From NCBI RefSeq assembly GCF_031143425.1, contig NC_090444.1:1313361324-1313425323 (forward strand): a DNA stretch of 64,000 nt, in the 5' to 3' direction. The DNA is from Pleurodeles waltl (Eukaryota; Chordata; Amphibia; Caudata; Salamandridae). A model generated the notes under the pieces. It was not told the origin of the DNA. It ran no database searches and saw only the letters and a list, made by a program, of their open reading frames with translations. A program made the position numbers and the translations under genes. Positions within the stretch are counted from its first letter, which is position 1; every line of letters begins with the position of its first letter. Below, in pieces: positions 11,337-21,571 of this stretch.

Positions 11337-11692
11337 ATGCAAGGAAGTTTTCCGCAGCAGCAGCAGGGAAACATGTGGTCACAGAACCAGGCGAAAGGTA
11401 TAGGTCATGGTGGAATTGGAAATTTGAACCGTGATCCTGGTTTGAATACTGTGGTTGTTCAGAATGACTTGCAAGGGATGAAAAGAATGTTACCATGTCA
11501 CGCTTGCGGAGGCCTCGGACACTGGAAATGGGAGTGTATTATGTTAGTACTGGAAGGTGTTGTTCAGTAGACAAACTAAATCAATTCTTTCCCAAATATG
11601 AGAGGACCGAGAATGAGAGGTCAAAATCCAAATTTCCAAAGTAATGTGAATCAGGTGCAGGGTTTTCAGCCTATGCAACAATTGCAAATGCC
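11337..11692 (+). pseudogene. gag: gag, nucleocapsid with one CCHC zinc knuckle
   Basis: The frame 11337-11570 ends with CHACGGLGHWKWEC (11496-11537), a CX2CX4HX4C zinc knuckle that binds viral RNA in Gag. Only one knuckle is present, as in gammaretroviruses. Gln-rich sequence precedes it. A TAG at 11568-11570 follows, and a short Gln/Asn-rich stretch leads into the protease region. Confidence 0.85.
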
Positions 11693-12271
11693 ATGATTAC
11701 AGATACCCCAGTCGCAGAAAATTCAAACCAAGTTCAAAAGGTACCTAGGCAGCAAATTCAAATACTTCAAGCCCCTATGGTGCAGCAGCAGGTGATGCTT
11801 CCTCAGCAGGTCACAGGTCAAAGGCTTAACCAAAGTAATAACCCAATACACCAATACCCATTACACAGTGAGGATGAAGCAAATGATGACTTGGTGAGCG
11901 AGAGTTCAGATGAGGAGGAAAGCGTGTTAGCAGCTTCATTAGAAGTAGATCAGAAAGGTCCATAGGTGAAGGAAAAAGTGATGGGTCACAAAGTCTCATT
12001 TGTAGTTGACAAAGGAGCTACAAGCTCTACAGTGAGAACCAAAGACGTTCCATACCTGCTGCTTTTAGGGAAAACAGTACAGATTGTAGGAGTTGCAAAT
12101 CAATATTTGACAAACCCAATTACAGAACCAGTCCAGGTTAAAATTAGCAACTTTAAAGGATTACACAAATTTGTAGTTTGTGACTCGAGTCCGGTATCCT
12201 TATTAGGAAGGGACTTGCTATGCAAAACAAGATGTTCAATTGCATTCTCGAATGATGGAATTGCCATTTAG
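11693..12271 (+). pseudogene. pro: pro, retroviral aspartic protease
   Basis: A Gln-rich linker (11693-11965) ends at a TAG, then the protease core runs from 11966 to 12271. The active-site loop is VVDKGATSS at about 12002-12028: the catalytic Asp is kept, but the usual T or S after it is K. The C-terminal part has LLGRDLL near 12198, matching the conserved GR[DN] helix. The core is about 100 residues, normal for the family. The Asp-Lys change suggests an inactive enzyme unless it arose after decay. Confidence 0.8.
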
Positions 12272-13058
12272 ACAAACAGTGATGATGAAGATGATTTGTC
12301 CACAGGAACAGATTGTGAAACAGTGAATGAGGAGTTCCCTTTGATCAGTTTCTTTACAGTTTTCACAAAGCAAGATCTTTCTTCTGACTTACAGGGAACA
12401 GTTAAAATGAAAGTGTGGGATTTTACTGAAAAGACATTGGTTGAGAAAGTTAAGGTTCCAGTCAAGCCAAATGTGAAATTCCCCCAAACTCCCCAATACT
12501 ACATGACACAGGATACAATTGAAGGGATTTCACCTATAACTGCAGAATTTGTAAACCAAGGTGTTATAAAAAAAACATTGAGCATCCCACGTAACTCACC
12601 AATAATGGGATTGCAAAAGCCATGTTGGAAATTTCAAATTGTTCAGGATTTCAGGAAAGTAAATGCCACTGTGACTAAATGTTGTCCTGTGGTGCCAAAT
12701 CTAGCAGTGATATTGTTTTAGATCCCATGCGATGCTGCATGGTTCACCGTAGAGGACCTATCGCAAGAATTCTTCTCTATACCTCTTTATGGGGATAGCC
12801 AATTTCTATTTTGTTTTAAATTTTGTTTTAAATTTTTGGATCAAGTTTATTGCTGGTGTAGAATTTCTCAAGGGTTTTCAGAGTCACCATCCATTTTCAA
12901 CCAAATACTGAAAAAGAACCTGGAGTCACTGGAAATGCCTTTCCAATCAACGTTAGTCCAGTACACTGATGATTTATTAGTTGCTTCAAAGACAGCAGAA
13001 GCATACAAGTACGAGACTGTTGCTTTGTTGAATCATTTGGGAAGGAATGGATATAAAG
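12272..13058 (+). pseudogene. pol: pol, reverse transcriptase fingers and palm
   Basis: The open frame 12296-12721 covers the RT start, with PVKPNVKFPQTPQYY and WKFQIVQDFRKVNA. A stop at 12719 and further frame damage follow. FTVEDL near 12748 carries the first palm Asp region, RISQGFSESPSIFNQ the fingers-palm block, and YTDD at 12962-12973 the catalytic loop (usually YVDD or YMDD). The RT breaks at 13058, where a MITE is inserted, and resumes at 13690. Confidence 0.88.
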
Positions 13059-13686
13059 GCCCTCATTCTGACCTTGGCGGGCGGCGGAGGCTGCCCGCCA
13101 AAGTCCCGCCGTCAGGTTACCGTTCCGCGGTCGAAAGACCGCGGCGGTAATTCTGACATTCCCGCTGGGCTGGCGGGCGGCCGCCTTCAGGCCGCCCGCC
13201 AGCCCAGCGGGAAAGAGGCTTCCACGATGAAGCCGTCTCGGAATCGAGCCGGCGGAGTGGAAGCTGTGCGACGGGTGCAGTTGCACCCGTCGCGTATTTC
13301 ACTGTCTGCGCAGCAGACAGTGAAATACATTTAGGGGCCCTCTTACGGGGGCCCCTGCAGTGCCCATGCCAGTGGCATGGGCACTGCAGGGGCCCCCAGG
13401 GGCCCCGCGATCCCCCCTACCGCCATCCGGTTCCCGGCGGGCGGACCGCCGGGAACTGGATGGCGGTAGGGGGGTCGGAATCCCCTCGGCGGCGCAGCAA
13501 GCTGCGCCGCCTTGGAGGATTCCAACGGGCAGCGGAAAACCGGCGGGAGACCGCCGGTTTTCCTGCACTGACCGCGGCCAAAGCGCCGCGGTCAGAATGC
13601 CCTGCGGGGCACCGCTGGGCTGTCGGCGGTGCTCCCGCCAACCGCGAGCCTGGCGGTCACAGACCGCCAGGCTCGTAATGAGGGCC
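13059..13686. mobile_element. Harbinger-type MITE made of serial hairpins
   Basis: It is bounded by GGCCCTCATTCTGAC and a matching inverted end finishing GTAATGAGGGCC, with target duplication AAA (13056-13058 and 13687-13689). The retroviral RT frame is continuous across the empty site. The 628 bp interior is a row of near-perfect palindromes: 13125-13144, 13161-13211, 13268-13293, 13295-13327, about 13350-13396 and about 13416-13473. It has no coding capacity. A relative sits at 48317-48921. Confidence 0.9.
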
Positions 13687-13689
13687 AAA

Positions 13690-14016
13690 GTGTCCCCAGC
13701 AAAATTACAGTTTTGCCAGAAAGAAGTAAAGTATTTGGGACACCTAATTGAAAAGGGAACAAGGAAACTCTCCAGAGAAAGGGTCACAGCCATATTAGAG
13801 ATGAATCCCCCAGGGAAACAAAGAGATGTCAGGATGTTTTTGGGAATGGAGAGCTATTGTCGTCAGTGGATTTCCAACTTTTCAAACATTTCAAAGCCAT
13901 TGCAGGAGCTGACTCACAAAGAAGTTACTAATCCCTTAGTGTTAGCCAAGCCTGTATGAAAGCCTTTACTGAATTGAGAGAGAGTTTGTGCAAAGCCCTG
14001 GCTTTGGGAATGCCTG
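13690..14016 (+). pseudogene. pol: pol, reverse transcriptase thumb and connection
   Basis: This continues the RT after the MITE. The frame reads SPAKLQFCQKEVKYLGHLI, then RKLSRERVTAILEMNPP and MFLGMESYCRQWISNFS, the conserved thumb of retroviral RT. A stop at about 13957 follows. The RT is interrupted again at 14016 by a solo LTR. Confidence 0.88.
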
Positions 14017-15075
14017 TGTAGTGAATCCTAGTTCGTTTTAATGGGATAACAGGAGTTAGCTTAGCCTCCGGCTTGCAGACTCGTACCCCCGTCACCTAGT
14101 GAATTTTAACCTACTTAGCTTGCTCTGTCTTAGCCCATTTAATTATTTAATTCTTCTAAGATGGCTGCTTTTGTTTATAGTTAGGCCACTTGTTATGAGT
14201 TACATTATCAGTGTCACTGCGCTAAGTCGTCAGGATCAAGCAACAAAGACAAACAGACAGTAGGTGTTCACACTTAGGGATTTTCCCTCTCTATACTTTC
14301 GAGGGATTGTTTATATTAATTGCCGTCCCAAGCATGACTGTTATCCATTGTTTGGGAACACACCTACGTCAGGGGTCCTTGTAGATCTGTATAAATAGAT
14401 CACACGTTAGAAGGATAATCAGAGGGATTCCGACCAGAGTGCATCGCTACCATCGCTGATATCGATGCTGCAGTCACCTTGATGCTGACTCAGTCTTCGT
14501 GTCCCTGCGGAGTCTGAGATAGAGACCTCATTTCAAAGTAACAAGGGTTGGGGGCTCCTCTCATGGACATGGCATTGGCAGATTAGGTTTAACAAACCCA
14601 GCTCTCCTTTATGTAGGAGGTTAGGCCTTTCAAATTAGGGTATTATGGCATATTACATCTCGTATGTCTTTTCTATGCATTGCAAGCTGGTGGGGGTCTT
14701 TGTACTAATGACTCTCTTTTTCACAATTCTGTTCCTTGGATTATTCATTATCGTAATCACTGCAGCCCACGCAACTTATCGCAAATTGCAGTTATGTTAA
14801 ATAAACTTTGTATGAGACATGATATATCTGTGAGAAAGGGGTAATCTCCGTTTAACCACAACACTCCCTGAGATGTCTTATTCTCGAGTCCATGCATAAA
14901 GGCTGCCACAAATCACCTTTTACTATTGTGTTTCTGGTGAGGTGCTGCTAGTGAGCTGGTAAGGTTGGGACAACAGTTGCGACTTGTTGTAGGAAAGGAG
15001 TAGTCGCCTACAAGCAAAAGTACTGTCATCCTTTAACCAGCAGTCTTGCCCAGAGCAAGAGTCCAAACTACGACA
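14017..15075 (+). mobile_element. Solo LTR with 4-base target duplication
   Basis: It starts TGTAGTGAATCC and ends ACTACGACA, with CCTG on both sides (14013-14016 and 15076-15079). Pol is continuous when it and one CCTG are removed. A TATA box (TGTATAAATAG) lies at 14388-14398 and AATAAA at 14799-14804, so promoter and poly(A) signal are ordered for plus-strand transcription. No internal coding region is left. A second copy on the minus strand is at 36897-57343. Confidence 0.9.
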
Positions 15076-15950
15076 CCTGACTACACGAAACCCTTCATGT
15101 TATTTTGTCATGAGCGTGATGCATGTTCTTTGTCTGTTGTGACTCAAGTCCATGGTGGTGTAAACCGCCAAGTAGCATATTTTTCAGCTACTTTGGACCT
15201 AGTTGCAGCAGCTTTACCTTGCTGTTTACGTACAGTAGCCGTGGTTGGATTGAACCTCACTCAGAGTGAGAGCATTGTGATGGGACATCCTTTAACTGTT
15301 ATGGTCCCTCACTCCATTGAAGTTTTACTTACCAGAACCAAGACCCAACATTTGACTAATGCTAGACTGACAGGATATGAGACCATTATTCTGGGGTGCC
15401 CAATGTAGCACTGAAAAGGTGTTCAGTGCTGAACCCAGCAACTTTGCTTCCAAAAGAGAATATTGAGGTTGACAAATTGAAGGAAGCTGAACATGACTGT
15501 CTGGAGGTTACTGAATTGTGCACAAAACCTAGACCTTATATCAGAGATGCTCGATTGGAAGAAAATGACCAAATTATTTTTGTTGATGGTTCCTGCTTAA
15601 GAGATAACATGGGAAGATTGAGAGCAGGATATGCTGTGTGCACAACTTCTAGTATACTTGAAGCGTCCTGGCTTTAAGGAGTGTATTCGTCCCAAATGGC
15701 TGAGTTGGTAGCCCTTACGAGAGCATGCCATGACTCTGCACAGCTTAAAGTCACCATTTATATAGACAGCCAGTACGGACTTGGAATAGTCCACTACTTT
15801 GGCCAGCTATGGTCACAGAGAGGTATCCTGACCTCTTTGGGTTCACCAGATAGAAACGGTAAAAGAATTCATGATTTGTTACAAACTTTACAAATGCCTG
15901 AAAAGATTGGTGTGGTGAAATGCAGTGCACACCTGAAGTCACAAAATGTT
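15076..15950 (+). pseudogene. pol: pol, connection and RNase H
   Basis: The frame 15076-15408 holds the connection domain (DYTKPFMLFCHERD near its start). RNase H follows: VDGS at 15582-15593 has the first catalytic Asp, AELVALTRAC near 15700 the catalytic Glu, and YIDSQYGLGIVH at about 15760 the second Asp. VVKCSAHLKSQN near 15912 is the His region. Stops at 15406 and 15675 show decay. Harbinger element H1 interrupts the end of the domain at 15951. Confidence 0.88.
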
Positions 15951-15975
15951 GGCCCTCATTACAACCCTGGCGGTC

Positions 15976-16650
15976 GGTGATAAAGCGGCGGTAATACTGC
16001 CAACAAGCTGGCGGTAAAAAAAATGGAATTATGACCACGGCGGAAACTGCCAACATAGACAACCACTTCAACACACTGACCGCCACGTCAGTAGCAACAA
16101 GCACTACGGCGGTAACTGCCAACAGCCAGGCGGAAGACAATGTACCGCCTACTCTATTATGACAGGCCTATCTGCCACCTTTTCCTGGGAGGTACCAATG
16201 ACATCAAAAGCACGGCGGAAACAGAACACAGAAAGCAAAGGTCTCACATCTGGAGACTCAGGGAACAACCACAACGCCATGGAGCCTTAACTGCAGATCT
16301 TCCCCATGCTGGTCTACCTCCTCCTACACAAGGAATACCAACGCCAGCGACGACGACCATGGTGAGTACTGTCGCCTAGTACACAGGGGCAGGAGGAGGA
16401 AAAAGAGAGTGACACACACGCAACACCCCCAACAGCGTGCACACAAACAAATGCAATAACATTACATATTCACCCCCTTCCCCTCAGGAATAATGCAAGG
16501 ACAAAAGGAATTGATTAAAGTGAGTGTAATAAGATAAACATCCAGAAAAAGTCATCTAAATTCAAAACAGTATTTACAGATATACAAATGGAGGGACACT
16601 GCCCAGTCCATAATGTCCGTGGGCCACAGGGCCACATCACATAGGCCAAG
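15976..16650. other. H1 subterminal region beside gene B
   Basis: It contains repeated subterminal motifs such as GGCGGTAA, CTGCCAACA and ACGGCGG, in both directions, at 15980-16140 and again at 16210-16270. Such subterminal repeats are typical places where Harbinger proteins bind. 16370-16650 has nothing recognisable. Confidence 0.6.
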
Positions 16651-16789
16651 GCCCCACTTGACTCCTGCATCAACACGGAGAGAACACTGCTGGGGCATCA
16701 GGTCGAAAATACACAGGTGCCTCAGGGGGACGGGGAATGAGGGGGGGGGGACCTCAGCCAGAAGATGGTACAACGCCACTTGTCCTGGA

Positions 16790-17460
16790 GGGGGCTACAT
16801 GCCCTGTGCGATGTCCTGGGGAGTGAAAAGCCAGTCTCTCTAGTGGGTGGTTTGCCCACTGCTTGGTCCTGGGGAGTGCAAAGCCAGACTCTCAAGTGGG
16901 TGGTTTGCCCACTGCTTGGTCCTGGGGAGTGCTTGGCCACAGTCTCTCAAGTGTGTGGTGTGCCAACTGGTTCAGTGAGTGGATGCCTTCTTCCACTGGT
17001 TCTGGGGGGGCACCTCAGCCAGAAGATGGTACAACGCCACTTGTCCTGGAGGGGGCTACATGCCCTGTGCAATGTCCTGGGGAGTGCAAAGCCACAGTCT
17101 CTCTAGTGACTGGTTTGCCCACTGCTTGGTCCTGGGGAGTGCAAAGCCACAGTCCCTCAAGTGGGTGGTTTGCTGACTGCTTGGTCCTGGGGAGTGCAAA
17201 GCCACAGTCTCTCAAGTGGGAGGTTTGCCCACTGCTTGGTCCTGGGTAGTGCATCCCACAGTCTCTCCAGTAGGTGGTTTGCCCACTGCTTGGTCCTGGG
17301 GAATGCAAGGCCACAGTCTCTCAAGTGGGTGGTTTGCCCACTGCTTGGTCCTGGGGAGTGCAAAGCTACAGTCTCTCTAGTGGGTGGCTTGCCCACTGCT
17401 TGGTCCTGGGAAGTGCAACGCCACAGAATCTCAAGTGGGTGGTGTGCCAACTGGTTCAGT
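16790..17460. repeat. Minisatellite, about 56-bp units, in gene B tail of H1
   Basis: About ten to twelve units, e.g. GGTTTGCCCACTGCTTGGTC followed by CTGGGGAGTGCAAAGCCACA and GTCTCTCAAGTGGGT. On the minus strand it encodes variants of ETVALHSPGPSSGQ. The same peptide seed is in H2 at 45354-45620 but with longer units, so the array expanded separately in H1. Confidence 0.9.
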
Positions 17461-17770
17461 GAGTGGATGCCTTCTTCCACTGGTTCTGGGGCGGGGGGCA
17501 TTGTGCCCAGTGTGCTTCACCCTGCAAGGATGCAGTGAGTGGAAGCCTTCTTCCATTGGTTCTGGAGGGAGCCTTGTGCCCAGTGTGCTTCATCCTCGCA
17601 AGGATGCAGTGGGTGGATCCTTCTTTTTCTGGTTCTGAAGGGGGCATTGTGCCCAGTGTGCTTCATGCTGGCAAGGATGCAGTGAGTGGATGTTGTGCCC
17701 AGTGTGCTTCATCCTGGCAAGGATGCAGTGAGTGGATGCCCTCTTCCACTGGTTCTGAATGGGGCATTGT
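17461..17770. repeat. Minisatellite, about 70-bp units
   Basis: Four or five imperfect units containing CTTCTTCCACTGGTTCTG, GCATTGTGCCCAGTGTGCTT and CAAGGATGCAGTGAGTGGA. It adjoins the 56-bp array and lies in the gene B tail; the frame is not constant across units. Confidence 0.85.
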
Positions 17771-17879
17771 GCCCTGTGATGCAGATCTTTGGGAGTGCAA
17801 GGTCAGTTTCTCGCCTGGGTGTCACACCCACAGGATTTGAAGGGGCCAGAACGCACTAGAGTCCATGGAGGCAGGACCA

Positions 17880-18160
17880 CACACTGCCTGCCAGCCGTGA
17901 CGGCTGCTCAGTGGTGGCAGTGGTGGGGCTGGTGTCGGTGCTGGCAGTTGTGGGGGGAGGCTCAAGCCCTTACCCTGCAGCCTCGGATGGCTGCCCACTG
18001 GGGCTGCTGGAGGTGCTAGCAGTGGTGGGGGAGGCGTTTCCCCATCCCCTGCAGCCTCGGACGGCTGCCCACTGGGGCTGCTGGCAGTGCTAGCAGTGGT
18101 GGGGGGAGGCTCCTGCCCGTCTCCTGCAGCTTCGGATGGCTGCCCACTGGGGTGCTGCTG
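17880..18160. repeat. Minisatellite, about 75-80-bp units
   Basis: Three to four units with CTGCAGCCTCGGA, GGCTGCCCACTGGGGCTGCT and TGCTAGCAGTGGTGGGGGAG. It lies within the gene B tail of H1, followed by shorter GGCAGTGCTGATG-type repeats to about 18235. Confidence 0.85.
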
Positions 18161-18370
18161 CTGGCAGTGGTGCTGGTGGCAGTGCAGGTGGCGGTGCTGA
18201 TGGCGGTGCATGTGGCAGTGCTGATGTCGGTGTTGCTAGCGGTGGAGGGAGGCTCCAGCCCTTCCCCTGAAGCCTCCGACAGAAGAAGCGCCAAGGTTGG
18301 TTTTGTGGGCTCAGATTCTTTCACAGCACCGGGCCTCCTGTCTCTCCTGCCTGCAGAGGCAGGCCCTTTA

Positions 18371-18757
18371 CCCTTGCCGTGTGGTGGTGCCTCCTTGCCA
18401 TCTCGTGGTGCCTCCTTGCCGTGTGGTGGTGCCTCCTTGCCCTTGCCATATGGTGGTGCCTGCTTGCCCTTGCCGTGTGGTGGTGTCTCCTTGCCATCTG
18501 ATGGTGTCTCCTTGCCGTCTGGTGGCGCGCCCTTGCCGTGTGGTGGTGCCTCCTTGTCCTTGCTGTCTGGTGGTGCCTTCTTGCCTTGCCCTTGCCGTGT
18601 GGTGGTGCCTCCTCGCCCTTGCCGTGTGGTGGTGCCTCCTTGCCGTGTGGTGGTGCCTCCTTGCCCTTGCCGTATGGTGGTGCCTCCTTGCCATCTGGTG
18701 GTGCCTCCTTGCCCTTGCCTTTGCCGTGTGGTTGTGCGACCTTGCCCTTCCCCTTGG
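18371..18757. repeat. Minisatellite coding a Lys/Pro/His repeat in gene B
   Basis: About fifteen units of 21-33 bp, core CCGTGTGGTGGTGCCTCCTT. On the minus strand it reads GKEAPPHGK, GKEAPPDGK and similar, a highly basic repeat. H2 has a different basic repeat at the matching place (KKGKEPGPAA), so the Lys-rich character is kept while the sequence is not. Confidence 0.88.
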
Positions 18758-20008
18758 CAGCTGGTGCAGGCACACTGACAGTGCTGATGGGTGTCTCCTT
18801 GGAGCCTCTCACACCTGCAGAAGCTGCCAAAACTACAGTGGCCGTGGACTGGGTGACTGAGGTGCTGGCCTGGGTTCTGCCCACCCTGGCCCGACGTGAA
18901 GGAAGGGGGGGGCAGGGTAGGAAAGAGGTCACTGGCGGAGAGGAAAAGCTTCTTAGGGACACTGGGGCAGGAAGTGGGTGAAAGTTTGGGAGTGGAGGAA
19001 GAGGGAGTGGTTCTAGGAGGTGTCTGTCTGCTGTGTTTGGATGCAGGTGCATGGGCTGGATGCTGTTGTGAGGTGGATAGCCATTGTGTGTCTGAGTGCT
19101 TGTGTTTGTGTACTTTGGGAGAAGGGTGCACAGATGCAGTGGGAGAGGACACAGGGCATGTGTGCATGGATGTGGGGGTGGTGAATGCCAGTGAGGGGCA
19201 TGTACTGATAGGTATTATGGTGATGGAGGCAGTGGGTGTGGATCTAGTGCATGCAGGTGTGAGTAGAGACGCTACTGGGAGGGAGGTGGATGAAGAGGAG
19301 GAGGGGGACACAGTGAAGGCAGTGGATGTTGTAATGTCAGCATCTGGAGCGTGTTTGTGTGAGTGCCTGTGGGATGATGTGTGGTGCTTGTGGTTACCTG
19401 AGCTACTCCTGTGTGTTGTCTTGGGTGCATGCTGGTCTGAATGTGTGCTTGGGATAGGTTGGGGTTCAGGGGAATGGGACAGAGGAAGTTGAAGGGGGGA
19501 GGCTAGAGACAGGAATAATGTCTGCCATCAGAGAGGAGGCCAGAACCTGGAATGATCTCTGTTGGGCCGCCATGCCAGAGTGAATGCCTTCCAGGAAGGC
19601 ATTTGTATGTTGCAAATGCCCTGCCAGGCCCTGGATGGCATTTACTATGGTTGACTGCCCAACAGAGACGGATCGCAGGAGGTCAATAGCCTCCTCACTC
19701 AGGGAAGCAGGGCTAACTGTGGTAGGGCCTGAGGTGCCTGGGGCGAAGGATATGCCCACCCTCCTGGGTGAGCGGACATGGGAAACTCGTTGAGGTGCTA
19801 CTCGGAGGGCGGTGCTGGTACGGGGATGGGGCTGTACCTGTAGTTGGGGTGGCCACAGAGCTGTCCGCCACCACTAGGGAGCTTCCATCAGAGGAGGTAT
19901 CACTGTCCGAACTGTCCCCTCCTGTCCCCGTCGTGGTGCTACCCTTGCCCTCCGTCCCACTGGTGCAGCAGTGAAAGCAGGGGCCCTTTCCCCAGTGACA
20001 CGAGCCAT

Positions 20009-20478
20009 GATCAGTTCCAGACACAGGTCACAGCAGCACTTGCAGTGTAGGTCCTCTCCTGTTGAAGGTCAGGTAGCAAGTGAGTGAACAGATATAAAAT
20101 GGCGGTGACGCCTGCGGCGGTGCGTACCGTCACCGCCAGCGTACATCACCATTGGCTCTTGTAACCCATAGGGCCCAATGTTAACCAATGAGGAGTTGCA
20201 AGGCGGTAGTCGACTGCCTCCCGCAATGGCGCACAATGTCAGCGGCATTACCTCATTTCCACCTGTCCATCCACACAGGACAGGCGGCCACTATTTCAGG
20301 GGGGGGCAGGCCATGGCACCTAACTGTGTCACCACACATAGGCACATTTTGGGGCTAAACATCTACATACTGTTTCTGTAACAACTTGCAATGCACTGTA
20401 CATTTAGGAAATGTTTAAAACTGACCAGATGCTCATCGTTTTGCCTCCTACATTACAATCAATGTGGATAAATAGGAG
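20009..20478. promoter_or_regulatory. H1 head-to-head spacer between gene B and transposase
   Basis: A 470-bp spacer between two divergent starts. It holds two CCAAT boxes 10 bases apart (20175-20179 and 20185-20189). H2 has the inverted pair ATTGG at 42208 and 42218 with the same spacing, and H3 has at least one. Surrounding blocks such as CAATGTCAGCGGCATTACCT are shared in inverted form with H2. A bidirectional promoter is the likely role. Confidence 0.6.
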
Positions 20479-21571
20479 ATGGAGGCATCCCCTGTGTACA
20501 GGCCCCTGGTAGACTTGGCAACAATGGAGGACAGGCACATTATCCTCACCTACAGACTTCCACAATCCAAGAGCTGTGTGCCCAATTGGAGCCAGACCTG
20601 ATCCCAGCTATCCGTCACCCCACTGGGATCCCCCCTCTTGTGCACGTCCTATCTGTGCTCCATTTATTGGCAACTGGCTCCTTCCAAGTGACAGTGGGCT
20701 TGGCAGCTGGAATGTCACAGCCAATGTTCTCAAACGTGCTGACCAGAGTGTTGTCTGCCCTGATGAAACACATGCGCAGCTACATCGTTTTCCCCCAGGT
20801 GGAGGATTTGGCCACAGTGAAAGCTGATTTCTATGCAACAGGACATATCCCCAACATAATTGGGGCAATAGATGGTACACATATTGCCTTTGTTCCCCCC
20901 GGAAAAATCAACAGGTTTTCAGAAATTGAAAGAGCTTTCTCTCTATGAATGTGCAGATAGTGTGCCTGGTGGACCAGTACATCTCCCACGTCAAAACAAA
21001 GTATCCTGGCTCTGTGCATGATGCCTTTATCCTGAGGTATAGGAGCATCCTATATGTGATGGCTCAACTCCAGAGGCACCGGGTGTGGCTAATAGGTGAG
21101 CCCATGGTCCCCACCCAGTAGATGTTGGTATATGGGTGTGGGGTTGGCCCTAAGTGTTAGTGTCTGGCTAACAGGTATCCCTCAGTATTTGCAGGTGACT
21201 CTGGTTACCCAAACCTCTCATGGCTACTGATCCCAGTGAGGAATGCCAGGACAAGGGCAGAGGAACGTTACAATGAGGCACATGGGCGAACAAGAATAAT
21301 TATAGAGCGAACCTTTGGCCTCCTGAAGGCCAGGTTTCGGTGACTCCATCTAACAGGTGGTTCCTTGTGCTACTCACCCAAGAAGGTGTGCCAGATCATT
21401 GTGGCATGCGGTATGTTGCATAAACTTGCCTTGAGATGCCAGGTGCCTTTTCTGCAGGAGGATGAGGCTGGAGATGGGCACGCAGCAGCAGTGGAGCCTG
21501 TGGACAGTGACGAAGATGAGGATGAGGATGTGGACAACAGAACAGCAATCATTCGACAGTACTTCCAGTGA
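20479..21571 (+). pseudogene. H1 Harbinger transposase (HARBI1-like, DDE_Tnp_4)
   Basis: ATG at 20479, start VYRPLVDLATMEDRHIIL. The DDE nuclease motifs are GAIDGTHIAF (first Asp at 20871-20873), GDSGYPNLSWL (second Asp at 21197-21199) and IERTFGLLKARF (Glu at 21304-21306). A small intron, GTGAG to GCAG, spans 21096-21194 and is present just before the GDSGYPN motif in H2 and H3. The acidic C-terminus ends in IIRQYFQ and TGA at 21569. Frameshifts near 20570 and 20935 and a stop near 21341 make it a pseudogene. It would cut and rejoin the element ends, probably with gene A protein. Confidence 0.9.

Larger units (their letters stand above)
16650..20008 (-). pseudogene. H1 gene B, SANT domain deleted, giant low-complexity tail
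   Basis: Start ATG at 20008, from comparison with H2. After 13 codons (MARVTGERAPAFT) the sequence jumps straight into the third exon region, so the SANT domain and both introns present in H2 and H3 are missing. An acidic Ser-rich linker follows (SDSDTSSDGSS near 19890), then the conserved module VGISFAPGTSGPTTVSPASL and VGQSTIVNAIQGLAGHL at about 19580-19760. Next comes a Ser/Thr/Pro tail, a KKLFLSASDLF motif near 18940, a Lys-rich repeat region and minisatellite-coded repeats. The stop used by H2 is not conserved, so the left end is approximate. Frame changes occur in the repeats. The function is unknown; partner of the transposase is an inference. Confidence 0.7.

Noticed and set aside
16790..17460. 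The 56-bp array as satellite DNA or a CRISPR-like array
   Set aside because: Units are contiguous without spacers and lie in the gene B tail; the same peptide seed occurs in H2, so a coding minisatellite explains it better.
18016..19311. A 431-codon minus-strand open frame as an independent gene
   Set aside because: It is one frame of the gene B tail in H1. Comparison with H2 and H3 shows the tail changes frame in the repeats, so the length of this frame is not evidence for a separate protein.
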